Below are positions 24,695-33,641 of a stretch of DNA of 64,000 nt, in pieces (position 1 is the first letter of the stretch; each line of letters starts with the position of its first letter). Below the pieces are notes generated by a model that searched no databases, had not been told where the DNA came from, and was given only the letters and a program-made list of their open reading frames with translations. The position numbers were made by a program, and so were the translations under genes. The stretch is from contig JBBRRB010000016.1 in NCBI GenBank assembly GCA_038225555.1, positions 58,109 through 122,108 on the forward strand, in the 5' to 3' direction. Source of the DNA: JANXQZ01 sp038225555. Lineage in GTDB: Bacteria > Acidobacteriota > Terriglobia > Bryobacterales > Bryobacteraceae.

Positions 24695-26735
24695 TCGCGG
24701 GTGCAACCTCTTTGACTTCCACAGTAATTGGTCGTGATACAACATCTTCCTGTTTTCCATCCAGCATCAGTCTGCCCGTGATATACAGATCGTACTTCGC
24801 GGGACGGGTAAGTTTGGTCGTAGTAATTAAAAAGGTGCCCGCCGAGTTGTCGGCCGGGTCCACCTTCGCATCGATCAAGCGGATGTCAGCGGCGCCCACC
24901 ATGTCGGCGCTCACGGCTTTCGGGAAGGGCACGGTGCCCTCGCGCGGCGTCCATTTCCAGCGGAATTTTATCTGGTCGCCTTCTTCCATGCGCTTTCTCT
25001 CCACCAGCACAACTTCCAGGTTCGCCGAATGCGGCTTCGTGAGAGCAACGGGAAGCTGCAGCCCCAACCACGGAGCGGTGAGCGGACGTTGGCGGTCCAC
25101 CGAGCCTTGCACCGTGGCACCCGTCACGCCGACCATCATGCCTGGACCTTCCGCCCTTCGAACCAATTCCGAGCCGTCGGCCAGCTTGGAGACTCCTTCC
25201 ACACTCAACTGCGCAAGGGCGATGGACGCGCCGGCCTCCGCACTTAACACGAGCACGCCAGGGCTGCTGCGCACGCGATTGGACTCTTTGATCGGCGCGA
25301 GCGCCACTACGTTTCCGCCCTCCACTCGCAATCCCTTGGGAGCGTTCACAATTCTCAGCGTCACGTCGCCTTCGTACCCATGCCGCTCCACCACGATGGG
25401 AACCGCGATTGATCCCCCGGCGGGCACGTTGGTAAAGGGCGTGTTCAAGAACAGGCGGAAGTCCTCCGCGCCGTGGCGCACGTTGAGACGATACCCGTAG
25501 CCGGGGCCGCCGCGCAGCGCCAAATCTTCCACGGCCACCGTAAGCGTGCCGCCTTCTTTGGGTGCCAGCAATCGTAATACAGGATCTCCCGCGGTGCGGC
25601 TTGCGTTCACGTTGTAGACATCCTCCGCTAGCGGTTCATCGCCGGAGCGGGCCAGCTTGTTTCCCTTTTCGTCGAAAACGGTAAGCACGCCCATTAACTT
25701 CGAGGTGCCGAGTTCACGCGCCTGCATCCTGAAGGTGAGAGCTTCGCCAGGCTTGGCGGCAATTTTGTAGCGATCCACTTTGGCAGGTTGGTCGAGTCGG
25801 CCATTGATGGTGACGGGGGCCGTGAGGGTGGCGCTGACGGGTCCAGTCACCTCGGGGTCATCGCCAATCGCGAACGGAATCGGGAGGACCGGACTGTCTG
25901 CCAAATTTACGAACACTTGCTTAGCATCCTTGGACGCAGTACGCAGGTCGACTTCGATTTGGTGGGTCCCGAGCAAGACTGGTATCACCTGTCCACGCAT
26001 CCCTCCCAAGGGAAAAATTTCTCGCGGGTAGTCATACGAACCAGTCTTGAGTCGATAGAAGTTCGCGGCTTGCGTCGAGTAGCGCGCGTCGTGAACCACC
26101 ACGTAGTAGTAGCCTTCCTTCGGAAACGTGACCTCGAGCCTGGCATCCAGACCAAGCAGCGGCGCATCCTCGCTGCGGGCAAGCGCTTTGCCGGACGAAT
26201 CCAGCACTTCGAGTACGGGATCGATAGCCGAGCCGCACCTGCGGGCCTCCACTTCGAACACGCGTTTCTCGCCTTTATTCGCGCTGATTCGGAACACATC
26301 GCGCTCGGGTCCGCGCAGCTTGCCGTTTAAGGTAAGCGGGCCGGAAGGTAGGGGCTGGGCGTTTTCGATGGTGTCGTTGCTGTTGGGCAAGGCCCCTGGG
26401 CGCGACTCGTCTTCCGTGTACTCCGGGAACGCTCCCACCGAGAAAAGCTGAACGTTCGACAAGCCGTCGGGGGACTCGATTCGAATCGGGTATACGCCAA
26501 CCGCCAAGTCTCCCGAGGGCTCCACCAGAAACGACGCGCCGCCCATTTTATCCGGGCCCAGGGCCGTGAAAGAGGCCGGCAGAGTGGAGTGAATCTTCGC
26601 CCCCTCGCCTAGATCCTTACCGACCAGCGTAAGAGTGAATGGCCTTCCCTTCTGAATTCCCCTTGGCTGCAAGTCGGTAATCACCGGTTGGGCAGAGCAC
26701 AGGCAGGCGGCCGCTAAAAGAATCAGAGACTTCAT
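24666..26735 (-). CDS. Exported multi-domain protein with pre-peptidase C-terminal (PPC)-type domains
   Basis: This 689-aa protein has signal peptide MKSLILLAAACLCSAQP, followed by an IPT/Ig-like domain (RGIQKGRPFTLTLVGKDLGEG). Then come at least two PPC-type beta-sandwiches, each with the D-x-F/Y-R-I/F ladder: RDVFRISANKGEKRVFEVEA with DPVLEVLDSSGKALARSED, and VDRYKIAAKPGEALTFRMQA with GVLTVFDEKGNKLARSGDE. The C-terminus has Ig-like sheets. PPC domains bind substrates or partners outside the cell. It is coupled to the genes on both sides by overlaps (4 bp and 29 bp), so it functions with the cytochromes of the operon. Confidence 0.83.
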   Translation of the reverse strand: MKSLILLAAACLCSAQPVITDLQPRGIQKGRPFTLTLVGKDLGEGAKIHSTLPASFTALGPDKMGGASFLVEPSGDLAVGVYPIRIESPDGLSNVQLFSVGAFPEYTEDESRPGALPNSNDTIENAQPLPSGPLTLNGKLRGPERDVFRISANKGEKRVFEVEARRCGSAIDPVLEVLDSSGKALARSEDAPLLGLDARLEVTFPKEGYYYVVVHDARYSTQAANFYRLKTGSYDYPREIFPLGGMRGQVIPVLLGTHQIEVDLRTASKDAKQVFVNLADSPVLPIPFAIGDDPEVTGPVSATLTAPVTINGRLDQPAKVDRYKIAAKPGEALTFRMQARELGTSKLMGVLTVFDEKGNKLARSGDEPLAEDVYNVNASRTAGDPVLRLLAPKEGGTLTVAVEDLALRGGPGYGYRLNVRHGAEDFRLFLNTPFTNVPAGGSIAVPIVVERHGYEGDVTLRIVNAPKGLRVEGGNVVALAPIKESNRVRSSPGVLVLSAEAGASIALAQLSVEGVSKLADGSELVRRAEGPGMMVGVTGATVQGSVDRQRPLTAPWLGLQLPVALTKPHSANLEVVLVERKRMEEGDQIKFRWKWTPREGTVPFPKAVSADMVGAADIRLIDAKVDPADNSAGTFLITTTKLTRPAKYDLYITGRLMLDGKQEDVVSRPITVEVKEVAPANVAETGSNR

Positions 26736-28066
26736 TGCGTGCCTCCGCCAACCAGGGGAACGGGCACAAACGCCTTTTCCAGCGCGCAGTCCTTCGTGCT
26801 GTAGAGCCTTACCTGACCGTCAAACCCGCCCGTGGCCAGGCGAGTTCCATCGGGAGAGAAAGAGACCGCATAAATGCCGGCCGAGTGACCCTTGCAAGCA
26901 GCGACCTTGGCTCCCGATTCCGCGTCGTAGATGCCCACGCTGGGAGACGCGCCTGCTACCGCGATCCACTTGCCGTCGGTCGACCAATCCAGCGCGAAGA
27001 TCGCGCCATCTTGAGGGTCGAGTTTACGGATCAGGGTCAGCTCCTCGCCAACCTTGATATTTCTCGGCCGGTCCAACATATATATGTAGGGAATGCGGTC
27101 GTCGCCTCCAATCACGATCACGTCCTTCTTCGGGTGACGCGCCACTGCCGACAACTCGCCGCGCATCTGGTTGACGTTCTCCAGAAACTGGCCCGCGTTG
27201 GCGTCGACGAGCTTGGCGGCCCGGTCGCGTCCGACCGAAACAAAGCGCTTCGAATCGGCCCCGAAGACGGTCGCCAGCACCCAGTTCTCATGACTGCTGA
27301 TTTTGTAGAGTTCCTTGGCATTTGATGTATCGAAAGCACGCACGGTGTTGTCGGTGCAGCCCACGGCCACTTTTTTTCCATCCGGAGAGAGCGAAGCTCC
27401 AAACACGGTGTCGCTCGTGACCTCGGCGGTTCGCAGCAGCTTGCCCTCGCGTGGATCCCAGAATTGAATTTCGCCGAAGCGGGAGGGCGTTCCTCCCCCA
27501 GCTACCAGCAGCGTTCCATCCGTTGAAAACGCGATGGAGAGGATGCGCTCCGCTTTGCCAGGCAGACGCTTCGCAATGCCGCTCCCATCCGCTTTGTGCA
27601 GCAAAATCTCGCGATTGCCGCTGACGGCCAGAAACTTCCCGTCGGGTGAGAAGCGCAGTGCGGTGATCACAGGCGCCTGGTGATACACCGAAGGTTCGCT
27701 GGAGGTGATCTCCGCGGGAGAATCGTCTTTTGCTCCGGACTTGATCCAGTCGCGAATGGCATCGATGTCGTGTGCGGGCAAAACGGAACCGCCCAGCGGC
27801 ATGGAAGGTTTCATCTCGCCTGTCATGTAGCGAATTAACAGACTGTCTGAAGGGGAGCCGGCTGCGAACGCTGGGCCATGCTTTCCACCCGCGCGCAGGC
27901 CCGCATAGTTTGTCAGGTCGAGTCCGGACGACTTCGCCGCTGGCTGGTGGCAGCCTGCGCAATTTTTCTGAAGAATCGGCTGGACTTCGCGAGAAAAACT
28001 AAGGTCGGAGGCGCTCAGGGAGAGGGGGACGATGACGAGACATCCCAGGGCAATGCGCCAGTACAT
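26732..28066 (-). CDS. PSCyt1 cytochrome c + WD40 repeat protein
   Basis: This 444-aa exported protein has signal peptide MYWRIALGCLVIVPLSLSA, a class-I haem-binding domain with CAGCH (about 36-40) and a distal Met region (TGEMKPSMPLGGS). From about residue 125 it has a seven-blade WD40-like propeller: RFSPDGKFLAVSG, SLSPDGKKVAVGCTDNTVRAFD and SFSPDGTRLATGGFDGQVRLYS. It is the first gene of the four-gene operon. Fusion of a planctomycete-type cytochrome to a propeller suggests an electron-transfer protein docked on a partner, perhaps the DUF1549 cytochrome encoded two genes away. Start ATG 28066 chosen because a signal peptide follows. Confidence 0.87.
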   Translation of the reverse strand: MYWRIALGCLVIVPLSLSASDLSFSREVQPILQKNCAGCHQPAAKSSGLDLTNYAGLRAGGKHGPAFAAGSPSDSLLIRYMTGEMKPSMPLGGSVLPAHDIDAIRDWIKSGAKDDSPAEITSSEPSVYHQAPVITALRFSPDGKFLAVSGNREILLHKADGSGIAKRLPGKAERILSIAFSTDGTLLVAGGGTPSRFGEIQFWDPREGKLLRTAEVTSDTVFGASLSPDGKKVAVGCTDNTVRAFDTSNAKELYKISSHENWVLATVFGADSKRFVSVGRDRAAKLVDANAGQFLENVNQMRGELSAVARHPKKDVIVIGGDDRIPYIYMLDRPRNIKVGEELTLIRKLDPQDGAIFALDWSTDGKWIAVAGASPSVGIYDAESGAKVAACKGHSAGIYAVSFSPDGTRLATGGFDGQVRLYSTKDCALEKAFVPVPLVGGGTQ

Positions 28067-28146
28067 GTTTAAGCTTTCCTGTCCCGGCTCGCTTGCGTGC
28101 CAGGGTGAATCCATTGTATTTCATTTATGCGTGGGATGCTGGTCTG

Positions 28147-29067
28147 ATGAAGAGCCTGATGAACACTCCCTGGGGCGAGTTGCCGGTCTGCGATGCCCAT
28201 ATCCATTTTTTTTCGCGCCCCTTCTTCGCCGCTTTAGCGGAGCAGAAAAAGGTCGAAACCGATGCGCTCGGCCCTCTGCTTGGTTGGCAAATTTCCGAGA
28301 TCGACCCGTCGAACCTGGCGGATCGCTGGATGCATGAATTGGCCCGGCACGGAGTATCAAGGGCAGTGTTGATCGCGAGCGTGCCGGGCGATCATGCTTC
28401 AGTGATCGCCGCGGCAACTAGGCACCCCGATCGATTCAGCGCCTACGCTATGGTGAATCCGTTGAACCCGGAATCGGGGGACCAGGTGAAATTGGCACTC
28501 GCTAGCGGCCACTTGCACGGGTTGTGCTTCTTTCCAGCAATGCATCTTTATTCAATCCAGGACGAGCGCGTCATCGCGTTGTTGGAGTTGGCTAGTGCGA
28601 AACCAGGGACGGTGATCTTCGTCCATTGCGGCGTCCTGAGTGTGGGCGTGCGCAAGAAGCTTGGTCTTCCGTCGCTGTTCGACATGCGATTTTCCAATCC
28701 GATCGACCTGCACTCGGTGGCGCTTCGTTATCCCCAACTGCACTTTGTGGTCCCGCACTTCGGAGCCGGTTATTTGCGCGAGGCGCTCATGCTATGCGAC
28801 CTGTGTCCCAACGTCTGGCTCGATACTTCCAGCAGCAATAGCTGGATGCGCTACGAAGCGGACCTCGATCTCCGCACGCTGTTTCGGAGAGTCTTGGATG
28901 TATTGGGTCCCAAGCGGTTATTGTTCGGAACGGACTCGTCGTTCTTTCCGCGCGGATGGAATAAGGCTATCTTCGATGCTCAAACTACAGCGCTCTATGA
29001 ATTGGGAATGGATGCGGACCAGGCCCGGCTGATCCTGAACGACAACTTCGTTCAGCTATTTGGCTAG
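28147..29067 (+). CDS. Amidohydrolase family 2 (ACMSD-like) metal-dependent hydrolase
   Basis: This 306-aa protein has a TIM-barrel with the first metal site CDAHIHFF (residues 14-21), VFVHCGV-type histidine in IFVHCG, a third histidine in FVVPHFGAG, and the catalytic Asp in LLFGTDSSF, the standard set of the ACMSD/amidohydrolase-2 family. It may decarboxylate or hydrolyse an aromatic or lactone substrate. ATG 28147 is preferred over an upstream start, since an HxH region usually lies near the N-terminus. It overlaps the convergent sixA gene by 12 bp at the 3' end. Confidence 0.85.
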   Translation: MKSLMNTPWGELPVCDAHIHFFSRPFFAALAEQKKVETDALGPLLGWQISEIDPSNLADRWMHELARHGVSRAVLIASVPGDHASVIAAATRHPDRFSAYAMVNPLNPESGDQVKLALASGHLHGLCFFPAMHLYSIQDERVIALLELASAKPGTVIFVHCGVLSVGVRKKLGLPSLFDMRFSNPIDLHSVALRYPQLHFVVPHFGAGYLREALMLCDLCPNVWLDTSSSNSWMRYEADLDLRTLFRRVLDVLGPKRLLFGTDSSFFPRGWNKAIFDAQTTALYELGMDADQARLILNDNFVQLFG

Positions 29068-29538
29068 CTTAGGAACAAGCATCCACTTTAAGACGCCCCG
29101 CGGCTCGGCGACGAAACGCTCCAGGTCGATGCGCACAATGGCTCCCTTCTTGAAATCGATCTGCAGATTCGGGCACCGCAGCAGATATCCCGTCAGATAG
29201 CTGAAGAGCGGGTCATGGCCTGCCAGCAAGACCTGAGTTTCGTCGCCGTGCAGCCGCAACTCATCCCAAACCGACTCTGGCTTCGCGGCTGGAATCAATG
29301 TGTCGCTTCGCACGATGTCGCCCTTGTAGCCGAGAACGTCCGCAGCCATCTGGGCGGTTTCGAGTGCGCGCCGATAGGGGCTGGTGAGAATTAGCGTAGG
29401 GTCCACGCGAACCGCCCGCGCCAGCTTTAAAACGTCTCGCAGCTTCTTTTTGCCATCGGCGGTCAGAGCGCGCTCCGAATCGGACTGGCCTGGCTGGCCT
29501 TCATCCGCTATGCCATGCCGCATGATATAGAGTTGCAT
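29056..29538 (-). CDS. sixA: Phosphohistidine phosphatase SixA family
   Basis: This 160-aa protein is a small histidine phosphatase. It carries the catalytic IMRHGIAD (residues 5-12), the conserved LILTSPYRRALETAQM region with its Arg, and the second histidine in LLAGHDPLFSYL. SixA removes phosphate from histidines of His-containing phosphotransfer domains or of the nitrogen PTS. Length and motif order fit well. It stands alone on the minus strand. Another RHG-type phosphatase function cannot be ruled out from sequence alone. Confidence 0.88.
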   Translation of the reverse strand: MQLYIMRHGIADEGQPGQSDSERALTADGKKKLRDVLKLARAVRVDPTLILTSPYRRALETAQMAADVLGYKGDIVRSDTLIPAAKPESVWDELRLHGDETQVLLAGHDPLFSYLTGYLLRCPNLQIDFKKGAIVRIDLERFVAEPRGVLKWMLVPKLAK

Positions 29539-29558
29539 TCATTTGCTAGTCTACAAGT

Positions 29559-30782
29559 TTGAAACTTCATCTCGAACGGGCCGCTTTCTATTTCACTTGC
29601 GGGTCGGCCATTTCGATCCTGTTCTCCATCGCCGTATCGCAGATCTTGTTAGCGCTCGCTTTTGCAAGCCTCCTGATGTCAGGAGCCCCGATGCGGTTTC
29701 CTCCGATCAAGCTGCCGCTTGCGATTTTCTTCGCAGGAACGCTGACGTCGTTGCTGCTCTCTGTCGACCCCCGCTACGGCACGCCGCAAATCCGAAAATT
29801 CTATGTGTTCTTGATAGTGCTGGTGGTCTACAGCACCTTTCGAAATTTGGCTCACGTCAGGCTGATTGTGCTGGCGTGGGCTGGGGTCGCCACCATCTCC
29901 GCCACTAGGAGCCTATTCCAATTCCTCCAGAAATTCCAGGAGGCTCGGGAATTGCACCAGGATTTTTATAGCTACTATGTGGGCGAACGCATCACCGGTT
30001 TTATGAGCCATTGGATGACATTCGGAGGCGAAGAGATGATCGTGCTGCTGATGCTCGCCGCTTACTTGATCTTCGCAGCCAGGGATCGCTGGAAGGTCGC
30101 GGGTGCGCTCTGCGTTACCCTCCTGCTGATTTCTTTGGTGCTCGGTTATACGCGGAGCATCTTTCTATTAGGCGTCCCCATCGGCCTTGTGTATCTGCTC
30201 TGGTTTTGGCATCGCTGGCTGGTACTGGTTGTTCCGGCCGCGGGGGCCGTTGTGATCCTGGCTTTCGCGCCGGTGCGGGAGCGGGTCAACTCCATTTTGC
30301 AACCCCACGGCGAAACGGATTCCAACATGCACCGCGTGATTACGCGGCGCACGGGTTTAGAAATGATTAAGGCTCATCCGATCTTTGGGATCGGGCCCGA
30401 ACAGGTGAAGGCGCAGTTCGACAAGTGGGTTCCCGCCGACGTGCCTCGCCCCCTTCCAGACGGCTGGTACGGACATCTCCACAATATTTATCTGCAATAT
30501 GCAGCAGAGCGCGGCATTCCAACCATGCTCGCCATGATGTGGCTGATTGGGAAGGTCTTGTTCGATTGCGTGCGTGGGCTCAGAAGCGCTGCCGGGGATT
30601 CTCGCTTCGTTCTGCACGGCGCGATTGCGGTGATCCTGGCTATACTGGCTGAAGGATTTTTCGAATATAACCTCGGCGACAGCGAGGTGCTGACCATGTT
30701 TCTGTGTGTAGTCGCGTTTGCGTACGTCGCCTTGGCGCATATTTCGTCGGAGGCGTCCGAGATTGCCGATCAACGGGCTTGA
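29559..30782 (+). CDS. O-antigen ligase/polymerase-like membrane protein (Wzy_C)
   Basis: This 407-aa protein (TTG start) has about 10-12 membrane helices. The Wzy_C loop lies between helices at around residues 250-310 (HRVITRRTGLEMIKAHPIFGIGPEQ, then GWYGHLHNIYLQYAAERG), where the family places the conserved Arg and His of the active site (H in HLHNIYLQ). It should ligate or polymerise surface oligosaccharides at the periplasmic face. Start TTG 29559 has no strong ribosome site. The 3' end overlaps the SDR by 20 bp, so they are co-transcribed. Confidence 0.87.
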   Translation: MKLHLERAAFYFTCGSAISILFSIAVSQILLALAFASLLMSGAPMRFPPIKLPLAIFFAGTLTSLLLSVDPRYGTPQIRKFYVFLIVLVVYSTFRNLAHVRLIVLAWAGVATISATRSLFQFLQKFQEARELHQDFYSYYVGERITGFMSHWMTFGGEEMIVLLMLAAYLIFAARDRWKVAGALCVTLLLISLVLGYTRSIFLLGVPIGLVYLLWFWHRWLVLVVPAAGAVVILAFAPVRERVNSILQPHGETDSNMHRVITRRTGLEMIKAHPIFGIGPEQVKAQFDKWVPADVPRPLPDGWYGHLHNIYLQYAAERGIPTMLAMMWLIGKVLFDCVRGLRSAAGDSRFVLHGAIAVILAILAEGFFEYNLGDSEVLTMFLCVVAFAYVALAHISSEASEIADQRA

Positions 30783-31431
30783 GATCCTTCTAGTTGGCGG
30801 CGCGGGGGGTCTGGGGTCCGCCACTGCTGGGTTGCTCGAATCCGAGGGAGCGCGGGTGATTGTCAGTTCGCGTTCGCATGGTATTCGAGCAGACATCACC
30901 AAGACAGAGGATCGCAAAAGGTTGCTCGAATCAACAGCGAATCTATATGGGCTGGTGGTCTTTGCTGGAACTCCTGCGCGCGGATCGGGCGATGACATGA
31001 TGCGGCTGTCCCACGACGTAAACTACTTGGGACCCATCCTTCTGGCACGTGAAGCCGTGGAACGCATGAGGGAAAGGGGAACTCGCGGGTCCATCGTTCT
31101 GCTTTCCACGATGCAGGCGGTGGCCTTGTTTCCGGGGTCGACGATTTATGCGGGAGCGAAGGCAGCTTTGCAACACGCTGCCTTGATTCTGGCTAAGGAG
31201 TGCAGAGGGGCCGCTGATATCAGGGTGAATGTAGTGGCCCCGGGTGTGACCGATGCGGGAATGGCCCAGGCCAGCATTGCATCCGGCAAATACGATCGCT
31301 TCATCAGCGACGGCTCGATCGCGCGGTTCGGCAAGGCCCCGGATGTCGCGCGGGCGGTGCGTTTTCTACTTGAGCCGGATAGCTACATCACCGGCCAGAT
31401 TCTCTCGGTAGACGGCGGTATTACGCTCTAG
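30763..31431 (+). CDS. Short-chain dehydrogenase/reductase
   Basis: This 222-aa protein starts at TTG 30763 (MPINGLEILLVGGAGG). The NAD(P) motif VGGAGGLGSATAGLL, the catalytic LLSTMQAV and TIYAGAKAALQHAAL (Tyr-x3-Lys) and the C-terminal ITGQILSVDGG identify a classical SDR. The substrate is unknown. The longer frame upstream is antisense-like arginine-rich sequence inside the ligase gene and is rejected. Translation is probably coupled to the ligase gene, suggesting that it makes or modifies a sugar precursor, though that is an inference. Confidence 0.82.
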   Translation: MPINGLEILLVGGAGGLGSATAGLLESEGARVIVSSRSHGIRADITKTEDRKRLLESTANLYGLVVFAGTPARGSGDDMMRLSHDVNYLGPILLAREAVERMRERGTRGSIVLLSTMQAVALFPGSTIYAGAKAALQHAALILAKECRGAADIRVNVVAPGVTDAGMAQASIASGKYDRFISDGSIARFGKAPDVARAVRFLLEPDSYITGQILSVDGGITL

Positions 31432-31805
31432 TTGGCAGGAGCCGGGGCCGCAGGCTCAGCCGACATCTTGGGATGCTCGTCCCCGCGATGGCACGTGAAG
31501 CACGTGACGTGCATTTTGCCGTCGGTGAAATTATTGGCATTGATGTCGCGTGTCATCACGATCATCTTGCGAGCCATTGCTTTCTCCGGCTTATCGTCGC
31601 TTGCAAAATCGCCTTGAACATGGCATTTGGTGCATTGAACGCCTAGGGCGGTCCGAAACATTCCCATCATAGGGCGGACTTCTTCGGGCTTGAGCAATTG
31701 AAGATTCTTGGGTGCCGGCCGGGGGGGTGGCTTCTTGTCTCCAGCCGGGGGCGGTTCCTGCGCGAGTAGAGGAATCGCGATGAGCAAAAACGCAAAAATT
31801 CGCAT
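31428..31805 (-). CDS. Small photosynthetic-reaction-centre-type cytochrome c
   Basis: This 125-aa protein has signal peptide MRIFAFLLIAIPLLAQ, a Pro/Lys spacer, then EVRPMMGMFRTALGVQCTKCHVQGDF and TCFTCHRGDEHPK. That gives two CxxCH haem sites (CTKCH, CFTCH) with the axial Met in the MMGM helix. This is half of the tetrahaem cytochrome subunit of purple reaction centres, and short proteins of this kind are abundant in Acidobacteriota. It should shuttle electrons in the periplasm. No partner oxidase is nearby. The stop overlaps the SDR end by 4 bp in convergent orientation. Confidence 0.88.
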   Translation of the reverse strand: MRIFAFLLIAIPLLAQEPPPAGDKKPPPRPAPKNLQLLKPEEVRPMMGMFRTALGVQCTKCHVQGDFASDDKPEKAMARKMIVMTRDINANNFTDGKMHVTCFTCHRGDEHPKMSAEPAAPAPAN

Positions 31806-31889
31806 GCCCTATATCGTATTACATTTTAAAGTCGTGGTTGAAATCAGTCCCGGCTGAGCGTCGCTTGTTACCGAAGTAGACTTTAAAGA

Positions 31890-32801
31890 ATGAGCCGCCT
31901 CGGTATTTCCCTCTGCGGCATCGAGTTTCAGAATCCGGTTTTAGCCGCCTCCGGGACATATGCCTACGGCATTGAATTTGAAAGCGTAGCCGACCTCGAC
32001 GCCATCGGCGGCATCGTTGTAAAAGGTCTTTCTCGCGAGCCGATCCGCGGAAATGCGCCTCCCCGTTTGTGGGAAGCGAACTGTGGAATGCTCAACTCGG
32101 TGGGCCTGCAAAACATCGGAGCGCGGGCGTTCTTGCGGGAAAAACTTCCTCAATTGCGCCGCTTTCGCACGAAGGTGATCGCCAATGTATTCGGGTACGT
32201 AACGGAAGATTATGGCGAAGTAGTTCGAATTCTGGAAGACGGCGATGGCTTGGCAGCCTATGAATTGAACGTTTCGTGCCCTAATACAAAACATGGCGGA
32301 ATGTTCTTTTCGCATGACCCGATTCTGTTGGCCGAAGTCGTGTCTTCGGTCCGGGCTCTTACCAGGCGTCCCTTGATCGTGAAGCTCTCGCCGAACGTTG
32401 CACGCCTCGAGCCGATCGCCCGCGCGGCTCAGGATTCTGGAGCCGATGCAATCAGCCTGGTAAACACTTTCGTCTCGCTGGCCATCGACGCGCGGTCGCG
32501 CCGCCCCCGCCTGGGAAACGGATTCGGAGGTCTCTCGGGTCCCGCGATTAAACCGATCGCGTTGAGGATGGTTTACGAGGTCAGCCAAGCCGTGAGAATT
32601 CCGGTAATCGGGTTGGGCGGCATTCAAAATGGGACTGACGCCGCCGAATTTTTAATCGCCGGTGCGCGTGCGGTGCAAGTGGGGACTGCTAGCTTTTGGG
32701 ATCCCTCCGCTCCCCAGCGCATCGCCCGCGAGCTCGAAGAATTTGTTAGAACAGAGAGTCTGGCCAACGTCAGCGAACTTACAGGAACTCTAAAATTATG
32801 A
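31890..32801 (+). CDS. pyrD: Dihydroorotate dehydrogenase, class 1B-type catalytic subunit
   Basis: This 303-aa protein makes orotate from dihydroorotate in pyrimidine synthesis. Diagnostic parts are ISLCGIEFQNPVLAASGTY at the start, the catalytic Cys in ELNVSCPNTKHGGM (about 129-142) and the FMN-phosphate site PVIGLGGIQNGTDAAEFL. A catalytic Cys rather than Ser places it in class 1 and the length suggests 1B, which normally pairs with PyrK, but no pyrK is in view. It overlaps ridA by ATGA. Confidence 0.93.
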   Translation: MSRLGISLCGIEFQNPVLAASGTYAYGIEFESVADLDAIGGIVVKGLSREPIRGNAPPRLWEANCGMLNSVGLQNIGARAFLREKLPQLRRFRTKVIANVFGYVTEDYGEVVRILEDGDGLAAYELNVSCPNTKHGGMFFSHDPILLAEVVSSVRALTRRPLIVKLSPNVARLEPIARAAQDSGADAISLVNTFVSLAIDARSRRPRLGNGFGGLSGPAIKPIALRMVYEVSQAVRIPVIGLGGIQNGTDAAEFLIAGARAVQVGTASFWDPSAPQRIARELEEFVRTESLANVSELTGTLKL

Positions 32802-33178
32802 AGAAAGCGATTTCGACAGCGCACGCTCCCAAAGCGATTGGACCCTACTCGCAAGCCATCGTAGTGAATGGCATGGCCTATCTGAGCGGACAAATCCCGA
32901 TTGACCCGGTCACGAACCAGATGATCGAGGGAGGTATCGAACAACAGACCGAGCGGGTGCTTCAGAATTTAGAAGCTGTGCTGGAAGCTTGCGGCGCGTC
33001 CCTGGGCTCCGTCGTCAAGACAACGGTTTTCCTCAAGGATATGGGCGAGTTCCCGAAGATGAATGAGGTGTACGGGAAGTACTTCTCCGAAAATCCGCCT
33101 GCCCGCTCCACCGTGCAAGCGGCTAAGCTTCCGCGCGATGTCAGTGTCGAGATCGACTGCATCGCATCGATTGGCTAA
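32798..33178 (+). CDS. ridA: RidA enamine/imine deaminase (YjgF family)
   Basis: This 126-aa protein has the RidA hallmarks: APKAIGPYSQAIVVNGMAYLSGQIPIDP (residues 9-36), the substrate Arg in PARSTVQAAKLPRDVSVEIDCIA, and ETVFLKDM-like KTTVFLKDMGEF. It destroys reactive 2-aminoacrylate-type enamines made by pyridoxal enzymes. The start overlaps the pyrD stop (ATGA), giving a translationally coupled pair. The stop overlaps that of the convergent next gene by 4 bp. Confidence 0.95.
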   Translation: MKKAISTAHAPKAIGPYSQAIVVNGMAYLSGQIPIDPVTNQMIEGGIEQQTERVLQNLEAVLEACGASLGSVVKTTVFLKDMGEFPKMNEVYGKYFSENPPARSTVQAAKLPRDVSVEIDCIASIG

Positions 33179-33528
33179 TGAGCCGAGTATTGGGCCTGGG
33201 GCGGATTCAACCTCACATCGATGGTCTTCGCCGTTTCATCGACATCGAAGGTTTGGCCGAAGGTCTGGTAGTTCTTCGCAATCACTTGGATCAGGATTTG
33301 ACCCTGGGGTATCGAAGGCACCTTCACCACTCCCTCCTGATTAGTCCGCACGTCCCACTCGCGTCGAATTCCTTTCCCAAGCTTCAGCAGATCGTGGCCC
33401 TTCACGAAGCGCACGATCACGCTCGCGTTATCGACTGGCTTGCCGGCCGTGTTTTTCACGGCAATGGTGAGAGTGGTAGTGGGAGCGGCGAGCGCGATAC
33501 AGGCTAAGAAGAACAGCAGACGGCGCAT
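33175..33528 (-). CDS. Exported carboxypeptidase-regulatory-like (beta-sandwich) protein
   Basis: This 117-aa protein has signal peptide MRRLLFFLACIALAAPT, then one Ig-like module of the carboxypeptidase-regulatory/transthyretin-like type: LTIAVKNTAGKPVDNASVIVRFV, RTNQEGVVKVPSIPQGQILIQVIAKNYQ and TFDVDETAKTIDVRL. Isolated domains of this type are common in Acidobacteriota, often in TonB-receptor fusions. Here it stands alone and its partner is unknown. The start at 33528 gives a signal peptide. The longer frame does not. Confidence 0.75.
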   Translation of the reverse strand: MRRLLFFLACIALAAPTTTLTIAVKNTAGKPVDNASVIVRFVKGHDLLKLGKGIRREWDVRTNQEGVVKVPSIPQGQILIQVIAKNYQTFGQTFDVDETAKTIDVRLNPPQAQYSAH

Positions 33529-33565
33529 GCTTCCATCATACTGCGGAGCAAGATTCGTACTAGGG

Positions 33566-33571
33566 TATAAT
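33566..33571 (+). promoter_or_regulatory. Putative -10 promoter element for the kinase fusion gene
   Basis: A consensus TATAAT lies 70 bases upstream of the kinase start ATG 33642, in the divergent region after the carboxypeptidase-like gene. I see no good -35 box at 17 bp, so it is only a moderate promoter call. Confidence 0.4.
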
Positions 33572-33641
33572 CGCGGCCATAAGAGATGGGCGGGTTGCGG
33601 CAACGCGTTTGCTGCCCAAATCCCGCGGCCCTAAGCAAGTG

